A DNA stretch of 33,123 nucleotides from Candidatus Glassbacteria bacterium. Its GTDB lineage: Bacteria > Gemmatimonadota > Glassbacteria > GWA2-58-10. Made by a program: the position numbers and the translations under genes. The stretch is taken from NCBI GenBank assembly GCA_019456185.1, contig VRUH01000016.1:1-33123 (forward strand), written 5' to 3'. Shown in pieces: positions 14,592 through 23,471 of this stretch; position 1 is the stretch's first letter, and every line of letters begins with the position of its first letter. The notes beneath the pieces are model-generated. The model ran no database searches. It saw only the letters and a program-made list of their open reading frames with translations, and had not been told where the DNA came from.

Positions 14592-14640
14592 CTTCGGGAG
14601 CATGAGGTCGCCGGTTCGAATCCGGCCGCCCCGACCAGTA
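14592..14640 (+). repeat. attR: right copy of the 49-bp repeat, tRNA-Pro 3' fragment
   Basis: It is identical to 12817-12865. It contains the anticodon loop, T-arm, acceptor 3' strand and ACCA, but no tRNA 5' half. It is therefore an attachment-site relic and not a second tRNA gene. Confidence 0.93.
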
Positions 14641-14642
14641 TC

Positions 14643-14675
14643 GGCCCCGGTATCCTGTGATACCGGGCCTTTTTT
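14643..14675 (+). terminator. Original tRNA-Pro terminator, displaced by the insertion
   Basis: GGCC(C)CGGTATC-CTGT-GATACCGGGCC, then TTTTTT. It follows the right repeat by 2 bp. Rejoining the repeats would place it directly after tRNA-Pro. Confidence 0.85.
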
Positions 14676-14771
14676 ATGCCGGCTAGCGGACTCTTTCCTT
14701 GTTGAGATGGAGAAACAGCGTTAACCTTGGTGCAGAGTGAATAAACCCGCCAATCAGCTACGGGGGATAAA

Positions 14772-17168
14772 ATGCGGCTACGATTCATGCTGGCACTCGC
14801 TTTGTTTACCGGACTGGCCTGCGCCAAAGCCGAACTGCGGCTGGAGCACGGCTGGAACCTGCTGAACCCCGAGGTGTCGCCGGATGGCGGCACGGTTGCG
14901 TTCGAGCTGTACAACGGGATCTGGACCGTCCCGATCGGGGGCGGCGGAGAAGCAGTTCAGTTGACCGCCGGCAAGCAGGCCGACAGCGGGCCGAGGTGGG
15001 TACCCGGGATGGAACGCACTATCAGCTACAGCTCCCTCCGCGAGGGCGCGAGGGGACTCTATTATCACAACCTCGACACCGGCGCCGAGCAGCCGGTGCC
15101 CCACATGCAGCGGGATTTCGGGAGCTACGACTGGCTGCCCGACGGAAAATCGCTGGTGCTTGCCGCCGGCAGGCAGCTCCTGCATCTCGACCTGGGCTCC
15201 GGGAAGACGGCGGTCGTGGTGGATTCTGCCGTTGGCCGGGTCTCCTCGGTGGACTGTTCTCCTGACGGGCGGCGAATAGTGTACACGACCAATCGCCGCG
15301 TGGGATACCAGGAAAGCCTGGACGAGATGCACTGTGTCAGCTTGGATGGAGAGCGCTCGGTTAACCTTACCGGTCATGGGGTGGAGCATTACTCGCCTGT
15401 CTGGTCACCGGAAGGGGACAAGGTGGCTTTTGTAAATTACGATGCGGGCACGGAAGATATCTACCTCATCCAGTTCGACCCGGAAACCTGGGAGTTCGGC
15501 GAGCCGCAGCGGCTGACAGACGACCCGGCCGAGGAATCCGGCCCGGTCTGGATCAGCGAAAACGAGCTGCTGATCAACTGTAACAGGCCCGGCCGCGCCG
15601 CGCTGTACCGGGCCGACGCCGCCAGCGGCCGGTTGACCGAGATTCCGGTTACTTCGCTGGATTTTTCCGGCCCGACCGGCTATCTGTCACTCACGGTGAC
15701 CGACAGGGCGAGCGGAGAAACCGTAGCTGCCAGGGTCCATCTGGCAACAGCCGATGGCCGGGCGTATTACCCGGCCCACAGCTATCCGCGGCAGAATACA
15801 ATGGGCGACAGGAGCGATTTTTTCCACACAACCGGCAGCTTCACCATGGAACTGCCGGTGGGAGAGATAGCGCTGGACGTTGTCCGCGGGTTCGAGTACG
15901 AGGCTGAATCCCGCAGCGTGATTATCCCCGCCGGCGGGACCGTGGAACTGGAAGTGGTGCTCGAGCGGTGGGTGGACATGGGCGGGCAGGGCTGGTACAG
16001 CGCGGACAACCATTTCCACGCCAACTACGGCGGCCCGTTCCTGATGAAACCCGAGGACGTGATGCTGATGCTGCGAGCCGAGGACCTGAATATCGGTAAC
16101 ATGGTGGCGGGCAACGCCTCGGCCGGGCGGATCTACGACCTGGAATATTTCAGCGGCGGGATGCACCCGCTCAGCTCGGACAGATACCTTCTGCGCTGGG
16201 GCGAGGAGTACCGCAGCACCGCCTACGGCCACATGGTGCTGATGAACCTCGAAGAGTTTATTTACCCGCAGATGACCGGTTTTACCCTCTCGGACTATCC
16301 GGAGGACTACCCCCCGAACCTGGACGCGATCACGGCGGCGCACAAGCAGGGCGGAACCGCGCACTACACCCACCCCCGCAGCCAGGAGCCCCCCAAGTGG
16401 GGTGATTACGACGCTTTCGAGTTGCCGGTCGACCTGGCCCTGGGGGGTCTGGATGCGATGGATATCGCCTGCCTCTGGTCTTCGGAATTACTGAGTTCCA
16501 AGCTCTACTACCGTTTGCTGAACTGCGGGTTCAAGATGGCGGTCTCGGCCGGAACCGATGTCTTCACCAGCCGGGTGAACCCGGCCCCGGGCGCGGACCG
16601 GGTCTATGCCCACGCCGGCAGTCCGCTGGATTACGCCGCCTGGATCGAGGCTTTCCGCGGCGGCCGTACTTTTGTCACCAACGGGCCGATGATGTGGTTT
16701 ACGGTCAACGGTGAAGAGCCCGGAAGTTCGCTCGACCTCGAATCGAATGGAGCGACAGTCACCGTTGAGGTGACCGCCCGCTCCGTGGCCCCGATCGACT
16801 CGCTGGAGATTATCGTCAACGGAGAGGCGGTCCGCAAGGTGGAGGCCGTCGGCGATGGCAGGGAAGTGTCGCTGAGTGTCGAACTGCCGCTGACGGAAAG
16901 CTGCTGGATCGCCGCGCGAGCGCTCGGCCCCGGCCACCGCCTGGTGCTGGACACGCACCTGTTCGCCCACACCTCGCCTGTCTACGTCTACCTTGACTCC
17001 GAGCCGATCAGTTCGGCCGGGGACGCGGAATATTTCATCTGGTGGATCGACGAGGTGCTGAAGCGGGTGGATGCGCGGGACAGGTGGACCGCGGATGAGC
17101 ACAAGTGGCGGATTCACGAGCTGTTCCGCCTGGCCCGTCAATACTATGAGCGGATGGCGGGCAACTAG
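14772..17168 (+). CDS. TolB-like propeller fused to CehA/McbA-type metallohydrolase
   Basis: 798 aa; GGGGG 5 nt before the ATG. Residues 1-21 form a signal peptide (cut after CAKA). Residues about 25-290 carry PD40/TolB propeller repeats: LLNPEVSPDGGTVAFE, YDWLPDGKSLVLA, SVDCSPDGRRIVYTT, SPVWSPEGDKVAFVN. A linker beta domain follows (290-400). From about 405 comes a PHP-like metallohydrolase of the CehA/McbA type: WYSADNHFHANYGG with His414 and His416, HYTHPRSQ, MDIACLW, and AVSAGTDVF. Named relatives hydrolyse carbaryl-type carbamate esters, but most members are uncharacterised. It should act in the periplasm. The C-terminal 150 residues form a beta domain (FTVNGEEPGS) and a helical tail. 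Confidence 0.85.
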   Translation: MRLRFMLALALFTGLACAKAELRLEHGWNLLNPEVSPDGGTVAFELYNGIWTVPIGGGGEAVQLTAGKQADSGPRWVPGMERTISYSSLREGARGLYYHNLDTGAEQPVPHMQRDFGSYDWLPDGKSLVLAAGRQLLHLDLGSGKTAVVVDSAVGRVSSVDCSPDGRRIVYTTNRRVGYQESLDEMHCVSLDGERSVNLTGHGVEHYSPVWSPEGDKVAFVNYDAGTEDIYLIQFDPETWEFGEPQRLTDDPAEESGPVWISENELLINCNRPGRAALYRADAASGRLTEIPVTSLDFSGPTGYLSLTVTDRASGETVAARVHLATADGRAYYPAHSYPRQNTMGDRSDFFHTTGSFTMELPVGEIALDVVRGFEYEAESRSVIIPAGGTVELEVVLERWVDMGGQGWYSADNHFHANYGGPFLMKPEDVMLMLRAEDLNIGNMVAGNASAGRIYDLEYFSGGMHPLSSDRYLLRWGEEYRSTAYGHMVLMNLEEFIYPQMTGFTLSDYPEDYPPNLDAITAAHKQGGTAHYTHPRSQEPPKWGDYDAFELPVDLALGGLDAMDIACLWSSELLSSKLYYRLLNCGFKMAVSAGTDVFTSRVNPAPGADRVYAHAGSPLDYAAWIEAFRGGRTFVTNGPMMWFTVNGEEPGSSLDLESNGATVTVEVTARSVAPIDSLEIIVNGEAVRKVEAVGDGREVSLSVELPLTESCWIAARALGPGHRLVLDTHLFAHTSPVYVYLDSEPISSAGDAEYFIWWIDEVLKRVDARDRWTADEHKWRIHELFRLARQYYERMAGN

Positions 17169-17203
17169 CAAGCCAGGCAAAGGCGCAGCAGGACAAGAGG
17201 GTG

Positions 17204-17250
17204 GTCCGCCTGACCCGCCGAACCCCGGATAAATCGAGCCGGGGGCGGAC
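17204..17250. repeat. Inverted repeat between convergent genes
   Basis: GTCCGCC (17204-17210) pairs with GGCGGAC (17244-17250), and inside it CCCCGG (17223-17228) pairs with CCGGGG (17239-17244). There is no T-run on either side, so a terminator role is doubtful. Confidence 0.4.
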
Positions 17251-17261
17251 GTGACAGCAGA

Positions 17262-17933
17262 TTATTTCTTGTCCCAGATCTTGATATCGTCGAACAGGCC
17301 GGTATCATCGAACGAGCCGACACCGATTTTGCCGCTGCCGAACCGGTCATTCGTCGCACTCATCACCGGGGTGCTCATGTCGTCGAAATATACCTCGACC
17401 GTACCCTCCTCCACATCCCTGACCAGCCGCACGTGATGCCACTCGTCGTCCCAGTCCGTGCCATCGCTGCGGTTCGAGGCAATCGACAGCCTCGGCGCTC
17501 CATCGACGATAAAGACAGAATTCGCATGGGGGTCCGCGGTTTTACCCAGGTGGACGTAGTAGAAATGGGACGGGTCCTGATAGCCGAAAAACAGGCAGAT
17601 GTCCCGGTGGTAATAGTCCTCGATTGTCGACCTGATTTTCAGCTCCATGACGAAGCTGCCGATTTCCAGGTCCTTCAGGAGGTTAATATTGAACGGGGAG
17701 CGGACATCAGGCTCGTACTTGCTTTCACCGAAGAGGGCCAGCACTTTTCCCCGCACCGGATCGTCTTCGATCCTCCAAGCCGCTGCATCGGTCGCCCGCC
17801 AGCGTTCCAGGCCGCCGTCCTCGAAATCGGCCGCGAACCTCAGTTTGCCCATAATCGAGGTATCTGCCGCCCGTAAGGGCGGACACGCAATTACAGTAAA
17901 GCTCAAGGCGAGTAAGAGCATCGATCTGGTCAT
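17262..17933 (-). CDS. Exported LamG/concanavalin-like (DUF1080-type) protein
   Basis: 223 aa from ATG 17933, where GGAG lies 9 nt upstream; a TTG 20 codons earlier would hide the signal. The N-terminal signal contains VIAC (Cys17), a usable lipobox, or could be cut near LRAA. The rest is one jelly-roll domain: FAADFEDGGLERWRATD at the start, FVMELKIRS, WHHVRLVRDVEEGTVEVYFDD, GKIGVGSFDDTGLFDDIKIW at the end. This is the standard order of strands in LamG/DUF1080-type sugar-binding or sugar-modifying folds. No catalytic residues can be assigned. It lies 50 bp after a small lipoprotein gene, probably an operon. The fold recurs, unusually, inside the two kinases further along the window. Confidence 0.75.
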   Translation of the reverse strand: MTRSMLLLALSFTVIACPPLRAADTSIMGKLRFAADFEDGGLERWRATDAAAWRIEDDPVRGKVLALFGESKYEPDVRSPFNINLLKDLEIGSFVMELKIRSTIEDYYHRDICLFFGYQDPSHFYYVHLGKTADPHANSVFIVDGAPRLSIASNRSDGTDWDDEWHHVRLVRDVEEGTVEVYFDDMSTPVMSATNDRFGSGKIGVGSFDDTGLFDDIKIWDKK

Positions 17934-17983
17934 TCCGAAACGCTCCACTGTTGACGGGTTGGCTGGCCGGGCTGCAAATTCCG

Positions 17984-18328
17984 CTATGGACAAGTACCAT
18001 CGGATTCATTGATCGAATCCAGGAACCAGCCATACTGATTGCAGCCGAAAGTAACACGGACGTACCGGTTGGGCTTGTCCTTGTAAATGTGGCAGTTCCA
18101 GCGCACGACGATATTCAGTCCGCCGTGGGCGCTGTAGAGCCGGGAAAAATCGGAGTGGTTTTCAAACACCAGGCTGCTGGTTGAATCACTGTTGACAATT
18201 TCAAATCTTACCGGCGAGCCGACATTTCCCGGAGCGCCGTCGGCAACCAGCGCTCTTCTGGTTTTGTATTCCGCACATCCGCAAGCGACCAGGGCAAACA
18301 AAAACAAAAAAGCAGTCATCTTATTCAT
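17984..18328 (-). CDS. Small lipoprotein of unknown function
   Basis: 114 aa from ATG 18328 (AAAGG 7 nt upstream). The signal is MNKMTAFLFLFALVAC with lipobox LVAC at Cys16. The mature part has about 98 residues with three Cys outside the lipobox (NCHIY, FGCNQY, GTCP) and looks beta-rich (SPVRFEIVNS, GLNIVVRWNC, RYVRVTFGCN). I recognise no family. It is first in a likely two-gene transcript with the LamG-like protein. Confidence 0.65.
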   Translation of the reverse strand: MNKMTAFLFLFALVACGCAEYKTRRALVADGAPGNVGSPVRFEIVNSDSTSSLVFENHSDFSRLYSAHGGLNIVVRWNCHIYKDKPNRYVRVTFGCNQYGWFLDSINESDGTCP

Positions 18329-18391
18329 TTGCAAGCCTTTAAGATTAGGTATGACTTGTGGTTAAACTAATATAATTAAAAACCGCGCAAT

Positions 18392-18416
18392 AAAAAAGCC
18401 GTCCGGCAAGGACGGC
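18392..18416 (-). terminator. Terminator of the Na/Pi cotransporter gene
   Basis: On the - strand, GCCGTCC-TTGCC-GGACGGC is followed by TTTTTT. Perfect 7-bp stem, 75 bp after the stop codon. Confidence 0.88.
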
Positions 18417-18490
18417 TCCCGGACCGGAAAAAGCCCCAATCTGGAGTAAGAAAATTCAATCAGGCTCACACAAGCCGGGTTAAGTGCACC

Positions 18491-20371
18491 TCAAACAGCC
18501 TCAGCCATGACTTTTTCCTCGGCTGGCCGCTCAGCCGTTCTGCCATCCAGGTAGCCCTCGAGCAAGGTGAAGGCAATCGCTTCCGAATAGGCGTACACGC
18601 GGCGCAGAAAATCGGCCAGGTCCAGATGGGCGTCCCGGCTGGCAACCGACTTACCGTTCCCCTCCTTGGAAAGCTCGAAACGCAGCGCTCTATAGTCCCT
18701 GAGCTGCTTGACTACCAGCGGTTTAGCGCGGACTATCTCCCTGGCCAACTTTGCGTTATCCTCGGAAAAAGCCCTGATTGCCTTGGACAGATTATCCCTG
18801 ATCGTCTTATTATATTCCAGCAACTTATCATGTTCTTCCGCTGTAAAAACAACATCCTCCTCCACTTTACTGCGAAGCAGCATTGTAAAATCCTTCCTGA
18901 CTATTTTACCGATGTGTTTCAGGTCGGAGTTGATATCCATATACTGGGAGGATAATTCGGATTGCTGTTGATTCAAATTGCGCCGGGACATTTCGATCAG
19001 ATACTGCTCCAGCTCCTTGCCCAGATATTTTACTTCCGCCTCCCTGGCCAACATAAGTTCCGCTGTTTTCGGGTCGCTGCTCTTAAAACTCGGAATGACA
19101 TCTTTGATTATTCCCTCGACCAACCCCGCCATGTCAATTATTTCATTGCGCGCCTGTTCGAGGGCCATCGACGGAACCGTCAGCAGATCCCTGTCGATAA
19201 ATTTAGTCTTGAACTCCACAGCCAGACCAGTCGTGGCATCGACCACAATTTCCTTGTCCGGTAAAATCATTTTGACGAACCGGGCGAACAACGAACCGAA
19301 CGGAAGAAAGATTAGCGTATTGGCGACATTGAAAATACTATGCGCGTTGGCGATCTGGCGCGGTGTCTCGGCCGCCAGCTTTTCCGTACCGGCAAGCCCC
19401 TCGGCTACGGGAGATACGATCATGACGAGGTCCGCCAGCCGGTCGATAAATCCCACCCACAGCAGCACGCCGAAAACATTGAACAAAATGTGGATAACAC
19501 TGGCCCTCAAAGCGTTAAGCGGTTTTCCGATCGAAGCCAGCAGTGCCGTTACACAGGTGCCGATATTGGCTCCGAAAATGATGGCAATGCCGCCGGTCAA
19601 GGTGATCAGTCCCTGGCTCGCCATCGCGATCACCACTCCGGTTGTCGCGGCCGAGGACTGGACCAGTCCGGTGAATGCCGCCCCGACCAGTATGCCCAGC
19701 ACGGGTATCTCCATGCGGGTCATCAAATTTATAAACGGGCTGTAAGTCCTCAGCGGCTTCATTGCATCGCTCATCAGGCTCATCCCGAAAAACACCAGGC
19801 CCAGGCCCATGATCATCGCCCCGTATTGCTTTACCTGATCCTTGCGGGAGATAAAGAGCATCGCAAAACCGCCTGCAACCATCAGCAGCGCCAGCTTGGT
19901 CACCTTGAAAGCGATAAGCTGGGCGGTAAACGTACTGCCGATATTTGCGCCGAAAATAATCCCCACGGCCTGCGATAAGGAGAGTACGCCCGCGCTGATA
20001 AAGCCCACTACCAGCACGGTGGTCACGGAGGATGACTGAATTACGGCGGTGACTATTGCGCCGGTGATGGCGCCGATAATGCGGTTGGAAGTCAGCCTTT
20101 TCAGAATATCCTTAAGATGGTCGGCGGCCATCGCCTTGAGCCCATCCGCCATCTGCTCCATGCCGAAAAGGAACAGGGCCAGCCCGCCAAGCAGCCCCAT
20201 GATCATCGTCCACGGATCGAGAGCGCCCGCGGCCGAGGAGTCTCCGCCGCTGGCCAGTGCCGATCTCCCGACAGTTGACAGCATCACAAGCGCGAAAGTA
20301 ATCACAACGATTTTACACATACGATGCCGTTCTCGGTTCAGGCTGGTGCGGATGAAGGATGCCATCTTCAT
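18491..20371 (-). CDS. Na/Pi cotransporter family protein with PhoU-like tail
   Basis: 626 aa, AAGGA 4 nt before the ATG. It belongs to the NptA/YjbB-type family that moves phosphate with sodium across the inner membrane, here with an N-terminal signal or first membrane segment (residues 20-40). The duplicated transporter core shows both signature repeats: QSSSVTT (112-118) with GANIGS (141-146), and QSSAATTG (238-245) with GANIGT (267-272). About eight membrane segments end near residue 365. The remaining 250 residues are helical with the PhoU-like pattern that may regulate transport (LEQYLIEMSRRNLNQQQSEL). It is a single gene with its own terminator. No Pho-box was identified. Confidence 0.95.
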   Translation of the reverse strand: MKMASFIRTSLNRERHRMCKIVVITFALVMLSTVGRSALASGGDSSAAGALDPWTMIMGLLGGLALFLFGMEQMADGLKAMAADHLKDILKRLTSNRIIGAITGAIVTAVIQSSSVTTVLVVGFISAGVLSLSQAVGIIFGANIGSTFTAQLIAFKVTKLALLMVAGGFAMLFISRKDQVKQYGAMIMGLGLVFFGMSLMSDAMKPLRTYSPFINLMTRMEIPVLGILVGAAFTGLVQSSAATTGVVIAMASQGLITLTGGIAIIFGANIGTCVTALLASIGKPLNALRASVIHILFNVFGVLLWVGFIDRLADLVMIVSPVAEGLAGTEKLAAETPRQIANAHSIFNVANTLIFLPFGSLFARFVKMILPDKEIVVDATTGLAVEFKTKFIDRDLLTVPSMALEQARNEIIDMAGLVEGIIKDVIPSFKSSDPKTAELMLAREAEVKYLGKELEQYLIEMSRRNLNQQQSELSSQYMDINSDLKHIGKIVRKDFTMLLRSKVEEDVVFTAEEHDKLLEYNKTIRDNLSKAIRAFSEDNAKLAREIVRAKPLVVKQLRDYRALRFELSKEGNGKSVASRDAHLDLADFLRRVYAYSEAIAFTLLEGYLDGRTAERPAEEKVMAEAV

Positions 20372-20768
20372 ATTCCTTCCGGAGCAGGTGGTTAGGTTCT
20401 CGACAAACTTTGCCGTACCTGCCTTTCTCCGCAGAGAGTCCGAAGCATGACCTTGGGTTGCAGGGACGAGCTGAATCAGCAGTCTGTGGCTATTCTTGTA
20501 TCGCGGTATTAATCAATCCTATCACGAGCACTAATCTAACACAAAAAAATTTTATATTCCCCCGCGCAGGACAACAAGGGTAAAGGAGGTCTTTCACGCA
20601 TGACAGGCGAATGACCGTCCGGCTTTCAAAACGTGAATGCAAATAAAGATTGAAAAAAGCCGGAGATTATGATAGAACTAAAAACGAACAAAATTATGAG
20701 TTGCCAGTAAATTTAAATAAAAGGTTGGAATCCGTTTGGAATTTTTCATCAAAGCCCGCGAGGAATAA
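20372..20768. other. Intergenic region between Na/Pi gene and hybrid kinase
   Basis: The two genes diverge from here. It holds an ideal ribosome-binding sequence AAAGGAGGT (20582-20590) leading to ATG at 20600, but that frame stops after four codons (M-T-G-E). Next comes an imperfect inverted repeat CCGGCTTTCAA ... TTGAAAAAAGCCGG (20619-20663), then a candidate promoter. The rest is AT-rich without a gene. Confidence 0.5.
20650..20678 (+). promoter_or_regulatory. Candidate promoter of the hybrid kinase
   Basis: TTGAAA (20650-20655), a 17-bp spacer and TAGAAC (20673-20678) give a leader of about 85 nt. The -10 matches at four of six positions. Confidence 0.35.
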
Positions 20769-23471
20769 TTGAGCGTCAAGAAAAGGGCCGCTGACTCCGC
20801 GGATCTGAGCAGTTTGCGGGAAAAATGTGATGATCTCCGGAGCCTCTTACGGGAATCGCTCGATGCTACTATCAGACTGTCCCGGAACAACCATGCCATC
20901 CTCGCGCTGACAGGCATGCCGATCCTGTACCTGGATTCGGACCTGCGCATCAACGCCTACACCAGTAATTTTCTCCATCTCACAACGCGAGTCGCCGAAT
21001 TCTCGCAGGGCAAAAAGCATCTCAGCGAATTCCTGACTCCGGACGGATTCGAGGAGGTCCAGGCTTATCTGGCCCGGCATCGGGCCCTGGAGACCCTGGA
21101 TTATGACCGCGGCGGGAAATGGAGGATGGTTTACTCAGGGTTTGACACAGCCGATGAGATCGGCTCTTTCTGGCAGGTTGGCGGAAAATGCTCCGGGCAG
21201 TACTGGACCAGCGGGGAAAGAGACGGCAAACGAATCATCGTGCACACTCCCCACCCGGAGGACAACAATGACTGCTACCTGATGAGCCGTGAGGAGTACG
21301 GCGGCGCCCGGGAAGATATCCGGGTAAGATACAGGTTTCGCACACCCGATGATGCCGCGATGATCAGGGACTTGTCGCTGGTTATCAACGGCACCGCCGT
21401 TGATGAGCATTTCCTGTGCGACACCGTTGGTTACACCGTGCTGAGCGGATCGGTCGAGAATACGATCGGGGGTATTCAAAGCAGGGCCGCGTACATGACC
21501 ACCGTCCGGGAGAGCCTGGACCCCGCAACCGACTACGAGGTGGATATGGAGCGCATCGGCGGGAGGCTTGTCCGGAGGCTGCGCAACCTGAGCACGGGAA
21601 AAAAAGCGGACGACCTTGTCGCCATCGATCCCAGGGCCGTGTTCGACGGGCCGGGCCACGTTGGGTTCACCACCTTTTCCGGCGCCATGGAAATCCACGG
21701 CATCGAAATATTTACCCGCCCGTCCCGTTTTTCCATCGACCAGTTCCGTCTCCAGTTCGATACCGAGGTGCAGATTGCCATCCCGGAGCTGAAAGAGAGA
21801 TTGTTCAACCTCAAACTGGAACAGCGTGTTATTATTATCGATCAGATGATGTACATGCTGATGTTCGAGGATGTCACTGAACGCAAACGGGCGGAATCGG
21901 CCCTGCTGCAGAGCGAATCCCGCTACCGCACTCTGTTCGATACGTTGTCCCAGGGTATTATCAGCTTCGGCCCGGACGGACGGATAACTTCCTTCAATCC
22001 GGCCGCCTTGGAAATTCTCGGCCTGGATTCAGACCAGATGGAACAGGTTGACAACAGCGATGAAGGATGGAACACGATCCGCGAGAGCGGCAAACGCTTT
22101 CCAGCCGATCAATTTCCCGTGGCCGTGGCGCTTCGTACCGGAAAGCCTGTTTACGCAACGGTGATGGGCGTGTTCAATCCCCGCCAGCAAAAGTTCCGCT
22201 GGATCAAGGTCGACGCCGTGCCGCAATACGGAGCCGACGGCGAGGTGGCGGAGGTATTTTGCGGCTTCAATGACCTGACAGCCCAGAAAGAAGCCGAGGA
22301 GAACCGTCGCAAGCTCACTGAACAGCTGCACCAGTCCCAGAAGATGGAATTGGTCGGGAGGCTGGCCGGTGGCGTGGCCCATGATTTCAACAACCTGCTC
22401 ACCGCGATAATCGGCAATGCCGACCTGGCCCTGACGACAATCGATCCGGAAGCCTCTGTCTACGAGGACCTCACCGAGATTAAAGCGACAGCCGACAGGG
22501 CCGCGGAACTCACACGCCAGTTACTCGCTTTTTCCAGTCGCCAGATTGTCAAGCTGAAAATCGTCAATATCAACGATGTGCTGGAAGATATCGACAAGCT
22601 GATGCGGCGTTTGATCGGTGAGCATATCGAACTGACAACTCTGCCCCAGGACGGTCTCTGGCCGGTCAAGATAGATCCGGGGCAATTGGAGCAAGTCCTC
22701 ACAAATCTCGTTGTCAACGCCCAGGACGCGATGCCTGACGGGGGTAAGCTGACTTTAGAAACGGCAAACGTCACCCTGGACCGCGAATATACGGCAAACC
22801 ACGCCGGCACAAAGCCCGGCGATTACGTTGTCCTGGCCGTGAGCGATACTGGCACCGGCATGGATGAGAGCACGCTGAAACATATTTTTGAACCGTTCTT
22901 CACGACCAAGGAACACGGCAAAGGTACCGGCCTCGGGCTGTCGACCAGTTACGGAATGGTCAAGCAGAACCGCGGTAATATCTGGGCCTACTCGGAAAAA
23001 GGCGTGGGCACGACGATCAAAGTTTACCTGCCCAGATCGATGGGCAAAAGCGCGGGCAGGGAGGCGGAGGGCGGAAGGGGAAAATCCCCTCGGGGCACGG
23101 AGACAATCCTGGTGGCCGAGGATGAGCCGTCGGTGCGCCAGGTTGTTGCGAGATCGTTGCGGAATACCGGCTATCACGTTCTGGAAGCAGAGGATGGCGT
23201 GGACGCGCTCGGAGTGGTTAAAGCTTACAGGGGTGAGATTCACCTGCTGGTTACCGATGTGGTGATGCCCAGAATGGGGGGGCACGACCTGAGCCGGAAA
23301 CTGGAGGAACAGTATCCCGGGCTGAAAGTGCTCTATATCTCAGGCTACAGCGACAACTCGATCGTACACCACGGGATTCTGGATCAGGGAATCGAGTTTA
23401 TCCAGAAGCCATTCCAGCCGTCTCAGCTGATAACCAAAATCCGCGAATTACTTGATGCTGATAATCAGTGA
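20769..23471 (+). CDS. Hybrid histidine kinase with split-PAS/LamG-like sensor
   Basis: 900 aa. It starts at TTG, set by an in-frame stop directly upstream and GAGGAAT before it. No membrane segment, so cytoplasmic. Order of parts: short coiled coil (12-45); first half of a PAS-like fold (47-112); a jelly-roll insert (about 115-318: EDIRVRYRF, GYTVLSGS, DPATDYEVDMERIGGRL, VGFTTFSG); PAS-like end LMFEDVTERKRAE (364-376); a full second PAS (382-508); HisKA with phospho-acceptor His538 (GGVAHDFNN); HATPase (Asn650, DTGTGMD, GTGLGLS); receiver with Asp830 and Lys880. The soluble form and receiver suggest a phosphorelay from an intracellular signal. The first 376 residues are homologous to the kinase at 29005. 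The stop overlaps that of the convergent gene by 7 bp. Confidence 0.93.
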   Translation: MSVKKRAADSADLSSLREKCDDLRSLLRESLDATIRLSRNNHAILALTGMPILYLDSDLRINAYTSNFLHLTTRVAEFSQGKKHLSEFLTPDGFEEVQAYLARHRALETLDYDRGGKWRMVYSGFDTADEIGSFWQVGGKCSGQYWTSGERDGKRIIVHTPHPEDNNDCYLMSREEYGGAREDIRVRYRFRTPDDAAMIRDLSLVINGTAVDEHFLCDTVGYTVLSGSVENTIGGIQSRAAYMTTVRESLDPATDYEVDMERIGGRLVRRLRNLSTGKKADDLVAIDPRAVFDGPGHVGFTTFSGAMEIHGIEIFTRPSRFSIDQFRLQFDTEVQIAIPELKERLFNLKLEQRVIIIDQMMYMLMFEDVTERKRAESALLQSESRYRTLFDTLSQGIISFGPDGRITSFNPAALEILGLDSDQMEQVDNSDEGWNTIRESGKRFPADQFPVAVALRTGKPVYATVMGVFNPRQQKFRWIKVDAVPQYGADGEVAEVFCGFNDLTAQKEAEENRRKLTEQLHQSQKMELVGRLAGGVAHDFNNLLTAIIGNADLALTTIDPEASVYEDLTEIKATADRAAELTRQLLAFSSRQIVKLKIVNINDVLEDIDKLMRRLIGEHIELTTLPQDGLWPVKIDPGQLEQVLTNLVVNAQDAMPDGGKLTLETANVTLDREYTANHAGTKPGDYVVLAVSDTGTGMDESTLKHIFEPFFTTKEHGKGTGLGLSTSYGMVKQNRGNIWAYSEKGVGTTIKVYLPRSMGKSAGREAEGGRGKSPRGTETILVAEDEPSVRQVVARSLRNTGYHVLEAEDGVDALGVVKAYRGEIHLLVTDVVMPRMGGHDLSRKLEEQYPGLKVLYISGYSDNSIVHHGILDQGIEFIQKPFQPSQLITKIRELLDADNQ

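Larger units (their letters stand above)
12817..14640. mobile_element. Mini integrative element in tRNA-Pro
   Basis: A 49-bp perfect direct repeat (12817-12865 and 14592-14640) bounds a segment whose repeat unit is 1,775 bp. The left copy is the 3' part of the tRNA; the right copy is a fragment without a 5' half. Inside are an integrase C-terminal remnant next to the left end and a three-gene toxin operon. The base composition is visibly different: 40% GC in 13321-13380 against 67% in 10321-10380, both counted by hand. The host tRNA terminator now lies beyond the right repeat. With no intact integrase it is probably immobile unless helped by another element. This is the classic layout of tRNA-targeted integration by a tyrosine recombinase. 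Confidence 0.88.

Noticed and set aside
14581-14640. A second tRNA-Pro gene
   Set aside because: Only the 3' part is present; there is no acceptor 5' strand or D-arm. It is the attachment-site copy.
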